NCBI RefSeq assembly: GCF_046054155.1
Contig: NZ_JBEQCT010000006.1
Location: 124,001 to 188,000, forward strand
Source of the DNA: Celerinatantimonas yamalensis
GTDB taxonomy: Bacteria > Pseudomonadota > Gammaproteobacteria > Enterobacterales > Celerinatantimonadaceae
Direction: 5' to 3'
DNA: 64,000 bases
Part shown: positions 8,905-18,252 of the stretch, one piece after another
Layout of the letters: every line of letters begins with the position of its first letter
Numbering within the stretch: position 1 is the first letter of the stretch
Notes under the pieces: model-generated
The model's database searches: none
What the model saw: only the letters and a program-made list of their open reading frames with translations
What the model was told of the DNA's origin: nothing
Position numbers and translations under genes: made by a program

Positions 8905-9936
8905 TTATTTAGGCACGCTTAGAGTCCGTTGTTCTTTTTCACTTTGCATGGCAAGTCCAATCAAGCGGATGGTCTCAAGCGCCTGTTCAGCCGTAACAAG
9001 TAAAGGCTGTTGCTGTTGGATTGCTGCAGCAAGTTGCTGATAAAAATGATAGTATCGACCCTTTTGATTCGTGATCAGCTGCTTTGTATCTTGCGTATAG
9101 AGATAACCCTGTTCGCTCCCGAGTTCACCCTCTGCAGCGAATTCAACGTGGCCATCGACGAGCTGCTCTTCTTGACCATCCATACCGTATTTTTGATAAC
9201 TGCCGAGTTCACCTTCCAAATGGAAACGCAGTGCAGGCGCAGCACAAAAAGAGCTGGAATGAAGAATAGCCTGATGGCTTGGATAGTGCAGTATTAGATG
9301 ATAATAGTCGACGACTTGCGAATTATGTCGTTGTGATAAGGCATGTGCGGTGAGCTTGTCCGGCAAGCCAAATAGTTCCAGAGCCTGATCGATCAGATGT
9401 GCACCCAAATCATACAAAATGCCTGAGCCAGGCTCTCCGGCATTTTCACGCCAGCGTTGCCGAACAGTTGGGCGAAAGCGGTCATAATGCGACTCAAACA
9501 GTTTCAGCTCACCTAGTTTCTTCTCTGCAATTAGCTGTTTGATCGTGAAAAAATCACCATCTAAACGGCGATTGTGATTGACTGTCAAAACAACGCCGGC
9601 TGCTTTGGCTTGGGCAATGAGCGATTCTCCCTCGGCCATATTGAGCACGAATGGTTTTTCTAAAAGCACATGTTTGCCGTGGGCAATTGCAAGTTTTGCC
9701 AGTGGATAGTGGGCTTTGTTGGGCGCGGTGATAACGATTAAATCAGCGTCACTTTTTTCGATCAACTCACTCGCATCCATGTAGTGCTCAACATCGGGGT
9801 AGTCGGCTTGTAATGCTTCACGTTGACTGGTGCTAATAGCCGTCAACTGGTAGGACGTCAGTGCATTGATAAAAGGTAAATGGAACGTTTTTGCAGCCTT
9901 ACCATAGCCAATGATCGCGACTCGAATAGCTTGCAT
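8905..9936 (-). CDS. Gfo/Idh/MocA family oxidoreductase (YdgJ-like)
   Basis: A cytosolic NAD(P)-dependent oxidoreductase of 343 residues, with an N-terminal Rossmann fold (IGYGKAAKTFH at about 8-18), the family LLEKPF (EKP) motif near residue 95, and a C-terminal alpha/beta domain with ESHYDRFRP and GILYDLGAHLIDQA. These segments closely follow E. coli YdgJ. The natural substrate is unknown; relatives act on sugars or inositols. I chose the ATG at 9936, which sits 5 bases after GGAG; the GTG at 9942 would overlap that site. No sugar genes adjoin it, so context gives no substrate. Confidence 0.85.
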   Translation of the reverse strand: MQAIRVAIIGYGKAAKTFHLPFINALTSYQLTAISTSQREALQADYPDVEHYMDASELIEKSDADLIVITAPNKAHYPLAKLAIAHGKHVLLEKPFVLNMAEGESLIAQAKAAGVVLTVNHNRRLDGDFFTIKQLIAEKKLGELKLFESHYDRFRPTVRQRWRENAGEPGSGILYDLGAHLIDQALELFGLPDKLTAHALSQRHNSQVVDYYHLILHYPSHQAILHSSSFCAAPALRFHLEGELGSYQKYGMDGQEEQLVDGHVEFAAEGELGSEQGYLYTQDTKQLITNQKGRYYHFYQQLAAAIQQQQPLLVTAEQALETIRLIGLAMQSEKEQRTLSVPK

Positions 9937-10228
9937 AGCCACTCCTTTTTAGGGTCCATCGATGTAAGTCATGTCAATCACCATCGCTGCTTGCTGGGTG
10001 ATTTTCACAGCTTGCTCCCTTATTATTAGGGGATCCTATCATTGCTAGAGTTAGCCATTAGTGTCAATGTAATTATCGTGCTAACTGTTTGTTTTGTGAT
10101 TTGAGCGAGAATGGTAAGCTAGTGCTGCCGTGGCCTATGTTAACCCCTTTGATATGGCTAGGAAGCGAATTGATTGACTCGAGACATTGGATAGCAAGGC
10201 ATCATCATAAGGGAAAAGGAGAAACAAC

Positions 10229-10852
10229 ATGGCGTGGGGGAGTTGGCTACCATTAGCAATGGTCTGTTTACTGGGGGCAATGTCGCCGGGCCCCAGCTTA
10301 GCAATGGTGATTCGCCATACTGTTGGTGGTGGGCGGCGCAATGGCTTAGTGGCTGCGTGGTGCCATACCTCGGGGATTGCGGTGTATGCAGCACTGACGG
10401 TTTTTGGTTTAGCGACCTTATTGGTGCAAGCGCGATCGCTGTTTGCGCTGATTGCTATGATCGGCGGAGGTTATCTTATCTGGCTTGGCTGGGGAAGTTT
10501 TCGCTGTGACCAATCTGCAACGACTTTGCCCATAACAAGCACTCAATCGAGCCTTTTAGCCGCGGCCCGTGATGGCTTGTCTATCTCCTTATTGAATCCC
10601 AAAATATTGCTATTTTTTATTGCCTTATTTAGCCCATTTGTCGTTCAATCAGCCCATCGAGGGTGGTTAATTGCCACACCTTGGGTGATTGATGGCTGTT
10701 GGTATTCGCTGGTGGTGTTACTGCTCTCCCAAGCGCGGATTTTAGATTGGTTACGCGCTCATCAGCGTTATCTTGATCGCTTTACTGGATTGATTCTATT
10801 AGGTATTGGCGGATATATTTTGCTAACAACCATCAGCGCTGCTTTGTCTTAA
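10229..10852 (+). CDS. LysE/RhtB family exporter
   Basis: A 207-residue inner-membrane protein with about six hydrophobic segments. The N-terminal AMSPGPSLAMVIRHTVGGGRRNGLVAAWCHTSG is the hallmark of the LysE/RhtB superfamily, which exports amino acids or their derivatives. The middle has DGLSISLLNPKILLFFIALFSPFV, another family mark (NPK). The substrate cannot be read from sequence. The start has AGGAG upstream. The 3' end overlaps the photolyase gene tail to tail by 4 bases. Confidence 0.88.
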   Translation: MAWGSWLPLAMVCLLGAMSPGPSLAMVIRHTVGGGRRNGLVAAWCHTSGIAVYAALTVFGLATLLVQARSLFALIAMIGGGYLIWLGWGSFRCDQSATTLPITSTQSSLLAAARDGLSISLLNPKILLFFIALFSPFVVQSAHRGWLIATPWVIDGCWYSLVVLLLSQARILDWLRAHQRYLDRFTGLILLGIGGYILLTTISAALS

Positions 10853-12279
10853 TGTTCATGTGTGGTTTGCCTTGTTTGCGCAGCAAATTGCTCAATGGCA
10901 CGTTTGCGTGAGCTTTTTAAATCGACAATCGGCGTTGGATAACCCAGCCGCACACAGTCGTGTTCACTTGGCTGATGAATCGCTTTGCCCGCTAAGCTTG
11001 CCAGCTCTTCGACCCAGCGGCGAATATATGCACCCTCTGGATCAAATTTTTGGCTTTGACTCACTGGGTTAAAGACGCGAAAGTACGGCGCAGCGTCAGT
11101 GCCTGTGGAGGCGCTCCATTGCCAGCCACCATTATTAGCTGCAAGATGGCCGTCGATCAGCTGCTCCATGAAATAACGCTCACCTAAGCGCCAATCGAGC
11201 CACAAGTTTTTACATAGAAATGATGCGCATATCATCCGTACTCGATTATGCATCCAACCTATCGCATTGAGCTGGCGCATTCCCGCATCGACAATTGGAA
11301 TGCCCGTTTTACCTTGTTGCCAAGCAGTCAAATAGTCAGCATGGTTGTCCCACTGGATAGCGCGGGTGGTTGGTTTGAAGGCCACACCGTAACTAATGCT
11401 GTCAAACTGTGCTAATAGATGAATATAGAACTCTCGCCAAATGAGTTCGTTGAGCCAACAGCCTGGGCCTGTTTTGGGGTCAAAGCATTGGTCGGCGTAT
11501 TCGCGTTGCAATAGACTAACCGCTTGGGCAGGCGAGAATATGCCATGGGCTAATGCGGGTGATAAGCGACTGGTGGCCGGAAGATTAGGATAGTCGCGAT
11601 GTTGCTGGTAAGTGCTTACTATGTTTTTAATGAAGTGGCCCAGATGCGCTAACACGGTGGCTTCGCTTACCGGCCAGTCACTCGGGCCCTCTGCCAATTG
11701 GTGTAGCTGCGCATCATTCAATCCTTGATTGATATCAGCAATAGGCGTAGCGAGCGCAACCGCCGCGCTAGGGTGCGCACCTTCACGGCTGAGGCGTTGT
11801 CGCCATGCGTTAGCAAACGGGGTGAAGACTTTATAAGGTTGTTGTTTGGCGGCGCTTACAATCGAACCTGGCTTGAAAAACACTTGTGTGGTCAGCCATT
11901 CGCTGTGGATATTGTGCTCTCGTAGTTGGCATTCTACTTTGGCATCACGCTGACGCTCCCATACCCCATATTCTTCGCCTACAATGACCTGTTTAATTGA
12001 GAGCGACAGACATAATTGGCTAAGCACACTGCTGGTTTGCGCATAGTCATCAGCGTTGATCACAACTAGCGGGATATTTAATTCGCGCAACTCTTGGCGA
12101 AGTGCGATTAAGCGCTGATATACATATTGGTTACGCCGTGGGCTATGATGTTGGCATTGCCACTGCGAGGGCGTGATTAAATAGCAAGCATAGATTGGTT
12201 CATTGTATCCAATTGCTTTGTCAAACAATGGGTTATCAAATGTTCTGAGTTCATGTCGCAACCACACTAATGTTGCCAT
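10849..12279 (-). CDS. phrB: deoxyribodipyrimidine photolyase
   Basis: Light-dependent DNA repair enzyme that splits cyclobutane pyrimidine dimers using FADH- and an antenna chromophore. Its 476 residues are close to the 472 of E. coli PhrB. Visible are the N-terminal photolyase domain (MATLVWLRHELRTFDNP), GCWLNELIWREFYIHLL, GIPIVDAGMRQLNAIGWMHNRVRM and NNGGWQWSASTGTDAAPYFR, the class I CPD photolyase FAD-binding and electron-transfer region with its Trp residues. The start at 12279 has TAGGAG upstream. It is convergent with the LysE gene and divergent from the YicG-like gene. Confidence 0.95.
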   Translation of the reverse strand: MATLVWLRHELRTFDNPLFDKAIGYNEPIYACYLITPSQWQCQHHSPRRNQYVYQRLIALRQELRELNIPLVVINADDYAQTSSVLSQLCLSLSIKQVIVGEEYGVWERQRDAKVECQLREHNIHSEWLTTQVFFKPGSIVSAAKQQPYKVFTPFANAWRQRLSREGAHPSAAVALATPIADINQGLNDAQLHQLAEGPSDWPVSEATVLAHLGHFIKNIVSTYQQHRDYPNLPATSRLSPALAHGIFSPAQAVSLLQREYADQCFDPKTGPGCWLNELIWREFYIHLLAQFDSISYGVAFKPTTRAIQWDNHADYLTAWQQGKTGIPIVDAGMRQLNAIGWMHNRVRMICASFLCKNLWLDWRLGERYFMEQLIDGHLAANNGGWQWSASTGTDAAPYFRVFNPVSQSQKFDPEGAYIRRWVEELASLAGKAIHQPSEHDCVRLGYPTPIVDLKSSRKRAIEQFAAQTRQTTHEH

Positions 12280-12419
12280 TGTGACTCCTATTTTCGATGC
12301 CAGTCTTGATCATAGGGAGGTTGCTCACTTTTCACAACCCAAGTTTGTTTTTCGCTGGCAGTTCGTTGATAAATTAGGTCTAATATGCGCCTTTTGACGA
12401 CGATTTGGCCGATACCACG

Positions 12420-13031
12420 ATGCTAATTACCTATTTAGATTATTTTGGCACTGCAATCTTTGCAGCCTCTGGTGTGCTGGTGGCCGGACAGCGGCGGATG
12501 GACCCTTTTGGCGCATTGGTGCTGGCGACTTGTACAGCGATTGGCGGGGGCACCATCCGCGATATGGCTCTCGGTGATACCCCGGTATTTTGGGTGCATC
12601 AAGTGGCATACTTATGGATTATTTTACTGGCCTCATTTGCCACCATTGTGGCGCTATGGCGATTTAATCAGACTCGCTGGTGGCTATTGCCCGTTGCTGA
12701 TGCGATTGGGATGGCGACATTTATGGCAATCGGTGCCATTAAAGCACAGCACTTAGACGTTCCTCTGTCAGTGTGCATTTTAATGGGGATCTTAACCGCT
12801 TGTGGCGGCGGGATGCTGCGTGATGTGTTAGCTAATCGGGTGCCATTGGTACTGCGCCAAGAGATCTACGCTACTGCTTGTTTGGCCGGCGGGTTAGTGT
12901 GGGTCTTGGCGGTAAACGTTGCCGCGCCAGTATGGGTCAGCACGCTCGCCTGTGTGTTAACAGCACTACTGATTCGCTTGGTGGCGATCCGCCATCATCT
13001 GTCTTTGCCAAAGCTAATGTATCGCCGCTAA
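12420..13031 (+). CDS. TRIC/YicG family membrane protein
   Basis: A 203-residue inner-membrane protein of the trimeric intracellular cation channel family (formerly UPF0126; E. coli YicG). It has about seven hydrophobic segments and two internally repeated halves: FGALVLATCTAIGGGTIRDM and, about 85 residues later, a CGGGMLRDVLANRVPLVL segment. The paired GGG-x-x-RD motifs are the family hallmark. Bacterial TRIC proteins can conduct monovalent cations; physiological roles are poorly defined. I use the ATG at 12420; an in-frame TTG at 12405 is possible and neither has a good ribosome-binding site. It is divergent from phrB. Confidence 0.85.
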   Translation: MLITYLDYFGTAIFAASGVLVAGQRRMDPFGALVLATCTAIGGGTIRDMALGDTPVFWVHQVAYLWIILLASFATIVALWRFNQTRWWLLPVADAIGMATFMAIGAIKAQHLDVPLSVCILMGILTACGGGMLRDVLANRVPLVLRQEIYATACLAGGLVWVLAVNVAAPVWVSTLACVLTALLIRLVAIRHHLSLPKLMYRR

Positions 13032-13575
13032 AAGCATTCGAGCTTCATTGCATTTGTCAGTCGCCGCGGTGGTGGTACTACTACTTTCTGCGCTGATGTG
13101 AGGCTTCATCCATCTATCCGCGTGAATCTTCGCGGTTGGCGCTTGTCTCGGTTGGTAAAAATTTTCCTCACTGTAATCTTCCATTATCTATGATGACCTA
13201 AGGCGATCTATTTTGTTCGGTTTCATCAATGTGCTGTGCGGCTCAATGATGTTCCAATGGTATTTGGTGGGTCGCTTTCAATGGTGATTGTGCAGAACCG
13301 AGGTCATTGGCACAGCCTTAATCAGACTGATTTGTTTTGAAACAAATTGTTATTTGTTAATTTCTATTAACATCGCCGCGGTAGTAACAAAGCTATCGAT
13401 GAGAGTGTGTGAATTTGCTGATGGTTTTGGCAACAGACAGGGCCGATTAGTGAATTTTGCCAAAAATATCGTCCCTGTTTGTCAGTTGAGCGCCACCTGA
13501 CCTATTGAAGGCACCTCCATCTATGATTATTAACGGTGACCATGATCGCCGTCTATAAAATAAAGGGAGAAGAGA
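13032..13575 (+). other. intergenic region with an imperfect long hairpin before the chemoreceptor
   Basis: No convincing gene is present. At 13433-13447 and 13468-13482 two 15-base arms (ACAGACAGGGCCGAT and ATCGTCCCTGTTTGT) pair with two non-Watson-Crick positions around a 20-base loop, about 94 bases before the chemoreceptor start. No U tract follows, so it could be a leader structure or operator rather than a terminator. The rest shows nothing I can name. Confidence 0.45.
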
Positions 13576-15585
13576 ATGATATCTTGGCTTTATCGGCAGC
13601 CGATCACTCGGCAAATATTATATGTTGCGACCGCTCTAACGGTCGTCGCTTTTGCGGCGATTTCCTTCGCGGTGTACTGGCAATCGGCAGATATTTTGCG
13701 AGAAAATCAGTTTAATGCGCAGCTTGAGCAAGTTCGAGCATTGGCAAAAACTTTATCAGGGCGCTATCAGGCAACGCTCCAACAGGCCGATGTAGAATTG
13801 AAAAGTTTCGTCTATAACCAGCTCAATGGCATTCATCGAGTTGATGGCGAATTGATGATGAATGATAAGCCGTTACGTGGGCAAGAACAGGTGGCTGAGA
13901 CGTTTAAGCAGCGCTACGGCAGTGATGTTACTGTCTTTAGCTATAATGGGCAGCAATTTACGCGGGTTTTAACCTCGTTGAAGCGTCAAGATGGACAACA
14001 AGCTAACGGCACTGTGTTACAAGACCAAGCTGCGGTGAATAAGTTGCAAAATGATCAACCCTTTAGCCGCGTGGTTAGCTTATTTGGCCGACGTTATTTG
14101 GGCTATTATGTCCCGCTAAATGATGCCGAAGGCTCGCTAATTGGCTCGGTGTTTGTTGGCTTGCCGTTGCAACATGTGATTGATGATGTCATCAGTTCAT
14201 TGAAACAGGTGCGCTGGGGGAAAACTGGCTATAGCATTATTGTCGATGCTTCCGCTGAGCACAAAGGCCTGTATCTGTATAATCAACATACCAATCTGAT
14301 TGGAACATCTATTCTTAAACTCAAAATGGCTAATGGCGAGGCAAATCCATTTGGCCAATTGTTTACTGATAAGTCAGGGTTGATTACCTTTCCATGGGGT
14401 GATCAGCAAAACCAGATACATCAAAAATTCTTAGCTTATGCGCATGTACCCGGTTGGAATTGGGTGTTACTCGGCGGTACTTTTGTGTCTGAACTAACGC
14501 AGGCAACCCAGCAATTATTGATCCATACGCTGATACTCGCTTTGGGGGCTGGTGTATTGATTATCGCAGGGTTATGGCTCTTATTAGGGCGTCTACTCAA
14601 ACCTTTGACCAAACTGAATCAACAGGTGAAAGCGTTTGGTCAAGGCCATATTAGCCAGCCGATTGATAATATCCAAGAAAATTCTAATAACGAAATCCAT
14701 CAGTTGGCATCGAATGTTGCTAATATGCGTCATAGCTTGCAATCGTTAGTGGCCCAATTAAAACATTCAAGTGGGCGGTTAAGACATATATCCAAATCTG
14801 TCGGCGAACAGGCCTCCGCCAGTCGCGCTCAGTTGCAAGATGTCGATCAACAGAGCAATCAACTGGCGACGGCCATTGAGGAGATGGCTGCATCGGCCGG
14901 ATCGGTTGCCGAGCAATCAGAGGCGATTTCAGGTGAAGTGAATGCAGCTCAGCACGATAGTTCGAAAAGCCGCGAGCAGGTGGAACAGATGGTGCAGTCC
15001 GTGTTGCAATTAGAGCAAAATTTACAGCGCTCATCGCAAGCGATTCATCAAGTGGCGGAGCAGAGTCGCAGCATTGAACGAGTGACCGCAATGATTGATG
15101 GCATTGCCGAGAAAACCAATCTGTTGGCCTTAAATGCGGCGATCGAAGCGGCGCGCGCTGGTGAACAGGGCCGTGGTTTTGCTGTGGTCGCCGATGAAGT
15201 ACGAAATTTGGCGCAGAGTACTCAGCTGTCGGTCAAAGAGGTGGTTGGTATTATTAGCTCTTTGCAACAAAGCACCCAAGAAGCGGTACAGATTATGGAT
15301 GGCTGTCGTGAGATGGGGCTCAGCGTGGGACAAAGTGCTGAACAAACGGGTGTGGCGCTTAAAGACATAGACCAACAAGTTAAAACTATTGCGCAGATGT
15401 CCGATAGTATTGCTGCCACCGCTGAGCAGCAGGCGCAAGTGTCCCATGAACTGGCGGCTGGCGTGACCCAAGTCCGTGATGATTGTGCTGATAGTTTAGC
15501 TTTAGCCAAACAATCGGTCGAATATGCGCAAGATTTAGCTTCTGAGTCAGGCGAACTTAATCAACAGGTTGAGTTTTTTCACTAA
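13576..15585 (+). CDS. methyl-accepting chemotaxis protein (Cache sensor)
   Basis: A 669-residue transmembrane chemoreceptor. Order: TM1 (about 15-36), a periplasmic double-Cache-type ligand domain (about 40-310), TM2 (about 314-337), HAMP (about 338-392) and a cytoplasmic methyl-accepting coiled coil to the end. The conserved CheA/CheW-binding hairpin tip, IDGIAEKTNLLALNAAIEAA through NLAQ, lies around 510-547. The periplasmic part has VFVGLPL and YAHVPGWNWVLLGGT, typical of Cache_3/Cache_2 sensors, many of which bind organic acids or amino acids. The ligand is unknown. No che genes are nearby. The start has GGGAGAAGAG upstream. No CheR-tethering pentapeptide is seen at the C-terminus. Confidence 0.93.
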   Translation: MISWLYRQPITRQILYVATALTVVAFAAISFAVYWQSADILRENQFNAQLEQVRALAKTLSGRYQATLQQADVELKSFVYNQLNGIHRVDGELMMNDKPLRGQEQVAETFKQRYGSDVTVFSYNGQQFTRVLTSLKRQDGQQANGTVLQDQAAVNKLQNDQPFSRVVSLFGRRYLGYYVPLNDAEGSLIGSVFVGLPLQHVIDDVISSLKQVRWGKTGYSIIVDASAEHKGLYLYNQHTNLIGTSILKLKMANGEANPFGQLFTDKSGLITFPWGDQQNQIHQKFLAYAHVPGWNWVLLGGTFVSELTQATQQLLIHTLILALGAGVLIIAGLWLLLGRLLKPLTKLNQQVKAFGQGHISQPIDNIQENSNNEIHQLASNVANMRHSLQSLVAQLKHSSGRLRHISKSVGEQASASRAQLQDVDQQSNQLATAIEEMAASAGSVAEQSEAISGEVNAAQHDSSKSREQVEQMVQSVLQLEQNLQRSSQAIHQVAEQSRSIERVTAMIDGIAEKTNLLALNAAIEAARAGEQGRGFAVVADEVRNLAQSTQLSVKEVVGIISSLQQSTQEAVQIMDGCREMGLSVGQSAEQTGVALKDIDQQVKTIAQMSDSIAATAEQQAQVSHELAAGVTQVRDDCADSLALAKQSVEYAQDLASESGELNQQVEFFH

Positions 15586-15663
15586 CCTTACTTTGCGCTA
15601 GTGTGATGGTAATAGGGATACCTTTATTGTCATCACGAGTCATGACTATACACGTAGGGCCAG

Positions 15664-15681
15664 CTCCCATTACAATGGGAG
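15664..15681. other. short hairpin before arfB
   Basis: A 7-bp perfect stem (CTCCCAT/ATGGGAG) with a 4-base loop lies 28 bases before the arfB start codon. There is no T tract, so it is not a standard terminator. It may stabilise the end of the chemoreceptor message or shape the arfB leader. Confidence 0.4.
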
Positions 15682-15708
15682 TCCTATCTATTCAAGCAGG
15701 AGGCACTT

Positions 15709-16119
15709 TTGTTAGATGTCCAAGTCGGTGTATCGATCTCTGAGCAGGCGATTTCCGTTCAGCAAATTCGGGCCAGTGGTCCTGGCGGGCAAAACGTCAA
15801 TAAGGTGGCCAGTGCTGTAGAACTACGGTTGGATATTGCTGCGAGTGGCTTAACCGATGCGCAGCAGCATCGCTTACGGCAGTATCGCGATCAGCGGATC
15901 ACCCGTCAAGGTGAGGTGATTATCAAAGCGCAGCAATACCGGACATTCCAGCTTAATTTAGAAGATGCCCGATTGCGCCTTGTGGAACTGGTTGCACAAG
16001 CCTTGTATCAACCTAAACGGCGTAAAAAGACCCGACCGACTCGGGCATCGGTTGGACGCCGATTAGATAAAAAAAACCAACAAGGGAATAAAAAGGCGCT
16101 GCGCGCTAAACCGTTCTAA
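15709..16119 (+). CDS. arfB: alternative ribosome-rescue factor ArfB
   Basis: A 136-residue peptidyl-tRNA hydrolase (YaeJ/ICT1 type) that frees ribosomes stalled without a stop codon. It carries the release-factor catalytic motif GGQ at 26-28 within RASGPGGQNVNKV. A long basic C-terminal tail (from about 104, rich in Lys and Arg: PKRRKKTRPTR, then DKKNQQGNKKALRAKPF) inserts into the empty mRNA channel in this family. The start is a TTG at 15709 with an ideal AGGAGG five bases upstream and no better ATG. It is convergent with asd. Confidence 0.94.
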   Translation: MLDVQVGVSISEQAISVQQIRASGPGGQNVNKVASAVELRLDIAASGLTDAQQHRLRQYRDQRITRQGEVIIKAQQYRTFQLNLEDARLRLVELVAQALYQPKRRKKTRPTRASVGRRLDKKNQQGNKKALRAKPF

Positions 16120-16132
16120 GTCAGTTTAGCGA

Positions 16133-16162
16133 CTATCGCAGAGCTTGCTTGCGCTGCGATAG
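16133..16162. terminator. hairpin between convergent arfB and asd
   Basis: A 9-bp perfect stem (CTATCGCAG/CTGCGATAG) with a 12-base loop lies between the two stop codons. The tail is only weakly T-rich, so termination here may be partial. Confidence 0.5.
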
Positions 16163-16172
16163 ATTATATTGG

Positions 16173-17282
16173 TTAAGCTGCTTGCAGCAGAATACGCAGC
16201 ATCCGGCGTAGCGGTTCGGCCGCGCCCCATAGTAGTTGGTCGCCCACGGTAAATGCGGCGATATATTCAGGGCCCATACTTAGTTTACGAATACGCCCAA
16301 CGGGCACGCTCAATGTTCCTGTGACAGTCGCTGGACTGAGCTCATTGATGCTGCTCTGTTTGTCGTTGGGGATCACTTTCACCCAATCATTATGCGCTGC
16401 GAGTATGGCTTCAATTTCGCTGACAGGGAGATCTTTTTTCAACTTGATGGTTAAGGCCTGTGCGTGACAGCGCATTGCGCCGATACGAACACATAATCCA
16501 TCAATGGGAACCGGAGTGCTGCTGATCCCCATGATTTTGTTGGCTTCAGCTTGCGCTTTCCACTCTTCTTTACTCTGTCCAGATGGTAGCTCGGCATCAA
16601 TCCAAGGGATCAGACTGCCCGCCAGCGGCACGCCGAATTGGTCGGTCGGGAAGTTCGCATTGCGCATTTTTTCAGCTACTTTGCGGTCAATATCAAGGAT
16701 TGCTGAAGCCGGATTGGCCAGTTCATCGCTCACTTCATCATGCAGCTCGCCCATTTGGCTAAGTAGTTCGCGCATATTGCGCGCGCCAGCACCAGACGCC
16801 GCTTGATAGGTCATCGGAGTAACCCATTCAATCAGATCTTGTGCAAACAGGCCGCCGATCGCCATCAACATCAATGAAACAGTGCAGTTACCACCAATAA
16901 AGGTTTTGTAACCATCACGCAGCGCTGCATCAATCACATTGCGGTTAATTGGATCGAGCACAATTATAGCATCATCGCTCATACGCAAAGTCGATGCGGC
17001 ATCGATCCAATACCCTTGCCAACCAGCTTGACGTAGTTTGGGGTGCACCGCTTTGGTGTAATCACCCCCTTGGCAGGTGATAATCGCATCCATTTGCTTG
17101 AGTTCATCAATAGCCGTGGCGTCTTTAAGAGGTTGATGAGCACCAATTGCTGGGCCATCTTGTCCTACCTGAGAGGTGGTAAAAAACACGGGAGTAATCT
17201 GCTGGAAATCGTCTTCAGCTTGCATCCGTTCCATCAACACAGAACCTACCATTCCACGCCAGCCCACAAAGCCTACATTCAT
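16173..17282 (-). CDS. asd: aspartate-semialdehyde dehydrogenase
   Basis: NADP-dependent enzyme that reduces aspartyl phosphate to aspartate semialdehyde, the branch point to lysine/diaminopimelate, threonine and methionine. At 369 residues it matches the gammaproteobacterial type. Seen are the nucleotide loop GWRGMVGSVL (7-16), the catalytic Cys133 in GGNCTVSLML, and a later HAQALTIKLKKDLP segment carrying the catalytic His of the family. The gene stands alone. Its promoter must lie in the 221 bases separating it from phoU. Confidence 0.96.
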   Translation of the reverse strand: MNVGFVGWRGMVGSVLMERMQAEDDFQQITPVFFTTSQVGQDGPAIGAHQPLKDATAIDELKQMDAIITCQGGDYTKAVHPKLRQAGWQGYWIDAASTLRMSDDAIIVLDPINRNVIDAALRDGYKTFIGGNCTVSLMLMAIGGLFAQDLIEWVTPMTYQAASGAGARNMRELLSQMGELHDEVSDELANPASAILDIDRKVAEKMRNANFPTDQFGVPLAGSLIPWIDAELPSGQSKEEWKAQAEANKIMGISSTPVPIDGLCVRIGAMRCHAQALTIKLKKDLPVSEIEAILAAHNDWVKVIPNDKQSSINELSPATVTGTLSVPVGRIRKLSMGPEYIAAFTVGDQLLWGAAEPLRRMLRILLQAA

Positions 17283-17465
17283 GACTACCTGTCCTCGCTG
17301 TATTTGTTGTCATTGGGTTTTAAATGAATAATGAACTTAAATAGAAAGACTTGATTTATTACTCATCGAATAATTTACATTAACATTGCTGATAAGGGAT
17401 ATCTAGTGAGTCGGTTGAAACAGAAGGGTATGTGCAATGGTGCAGATAAGAGAGTTGTTTTGACT

Positions 17466-17495
17466 GCAAACTGTCCCGAATATGGGACAGTTTGC
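17466..17495. terminator. perfect 12-bp hairpin downstream of phoU
   Basis: GCAAACTGTCCC and GGGACAGTTTGC form a perfect 12-bp stem with a 6-base loop, starting 9 bases after the phoU stop. No strong T tract follows on the minus strand. It may act as a 3'-end stabiliser or a factor-assisted terminator for the pst operon. Confidence 0.6.
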
Positions 17496-17503
17496 TAAAT
17501 GCG

Positions 17504-18235
17504 CTATGGTTTTTTTGGAGGGGTTACATCAGATAATAGCTTTTCCAGTGATTCGCCATTCACATGACGGAAGTCTTTCCCTTTGACTAAATAGAAGACA
17601 AATTCACAGATATTCTGGCAACGATCCCCGATTCGCTCAATGGCTCGGGCACAGAACATCGCGGTCATCACACTAGGAATAGTGCGCGGATCTTCCATCA
17701 TGTAGGTAATCAGTTGACGGACTACACCTTCATATTCACGGTCGACTTTTTTATCTTCCCGATAGACTCGGATCCCTTGCTCGATATCTAGCCGCGCTAA
17801 GACATCGAGAACATCGTGCAACATCCGTGTGGTATGTTGCCCGAGTGATTCCAAACTCACAATCAAGGTCTGATGTTGGCTACCAAATTTTTCCAGTGCG
17901 GTGCGACAAATTTTTTCCGCTTCATCGCCAATGCGCTCTAATTCAGAGACGGTGCGAATAATGGACATAATCAATCGCAAGTCGCTTGCTGTTGGCTGAC
18001 GTTTGGCGATGATTTGGGTACATGCTTCATCGATCGCGACTTCCATTGCATTGACTTGACGGTCATTGGTAATCACTTGCTGAGCAAGCACAGAATCGCC
18101 TTTGGTCATCGCTTTGATCGCATCAACTAATTGTTGCTCAACCAAACCGCCCATGGTCAACACTTGATTGCGAATAGATTCCAGCTCCGCATTATACTGG
18201 GCCGAAATGTGCTTATTGATGTTGAGATTATCCAT
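17504..18235 (-). CDS. phoU: phosphate signalling protein PhoU
   Basis: A 243-residue cytosolic all-helical protein with two PhoU repeats (about 20-110 and 125-215), each bearing the ERIGDEAEKI/ERIGDRCQNI motif seen here. PhoU links the Pst transporter to the PhoR-PhoB two-component system and represses the Pho regulon when phosphate is plentiful. It is the last gene of pstSCAB-phoU, 17 bases after pstB. phoB and phoR are not in the window. Confidence 0.97.
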   Translation of the reverse strand: MDNLNINKHISAQYNAELESIRNQVLTMGGLVEQQLVDAIKAMTKGDSVLAQQVITNDRQVNAMEVAIDEACTQIIAKRQPTASDLRLIMSIIRTVSELERIGDEAEKICRTALEKFGSQHQTLIVSLESLGQHTTRMLHDVLDVLARLDIEQGIRVYREDKKVDREYEGVVRQLITYMMEDPRTIPSVMTAMFCARAIERIGDRCQNICEFVFYLVKGKDFRHVNGESLEKLLSDVTPPKKP

Positions 18236-18252
18236 CGCTTACGCTCCTGTGG

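Noticed and set aside
13288..13500. 70-residue open frame before the chemoreceptor gene
   Set aside because: No ribosome-binding site, and it overlaps the imperfect hairpin; it looks like chance.
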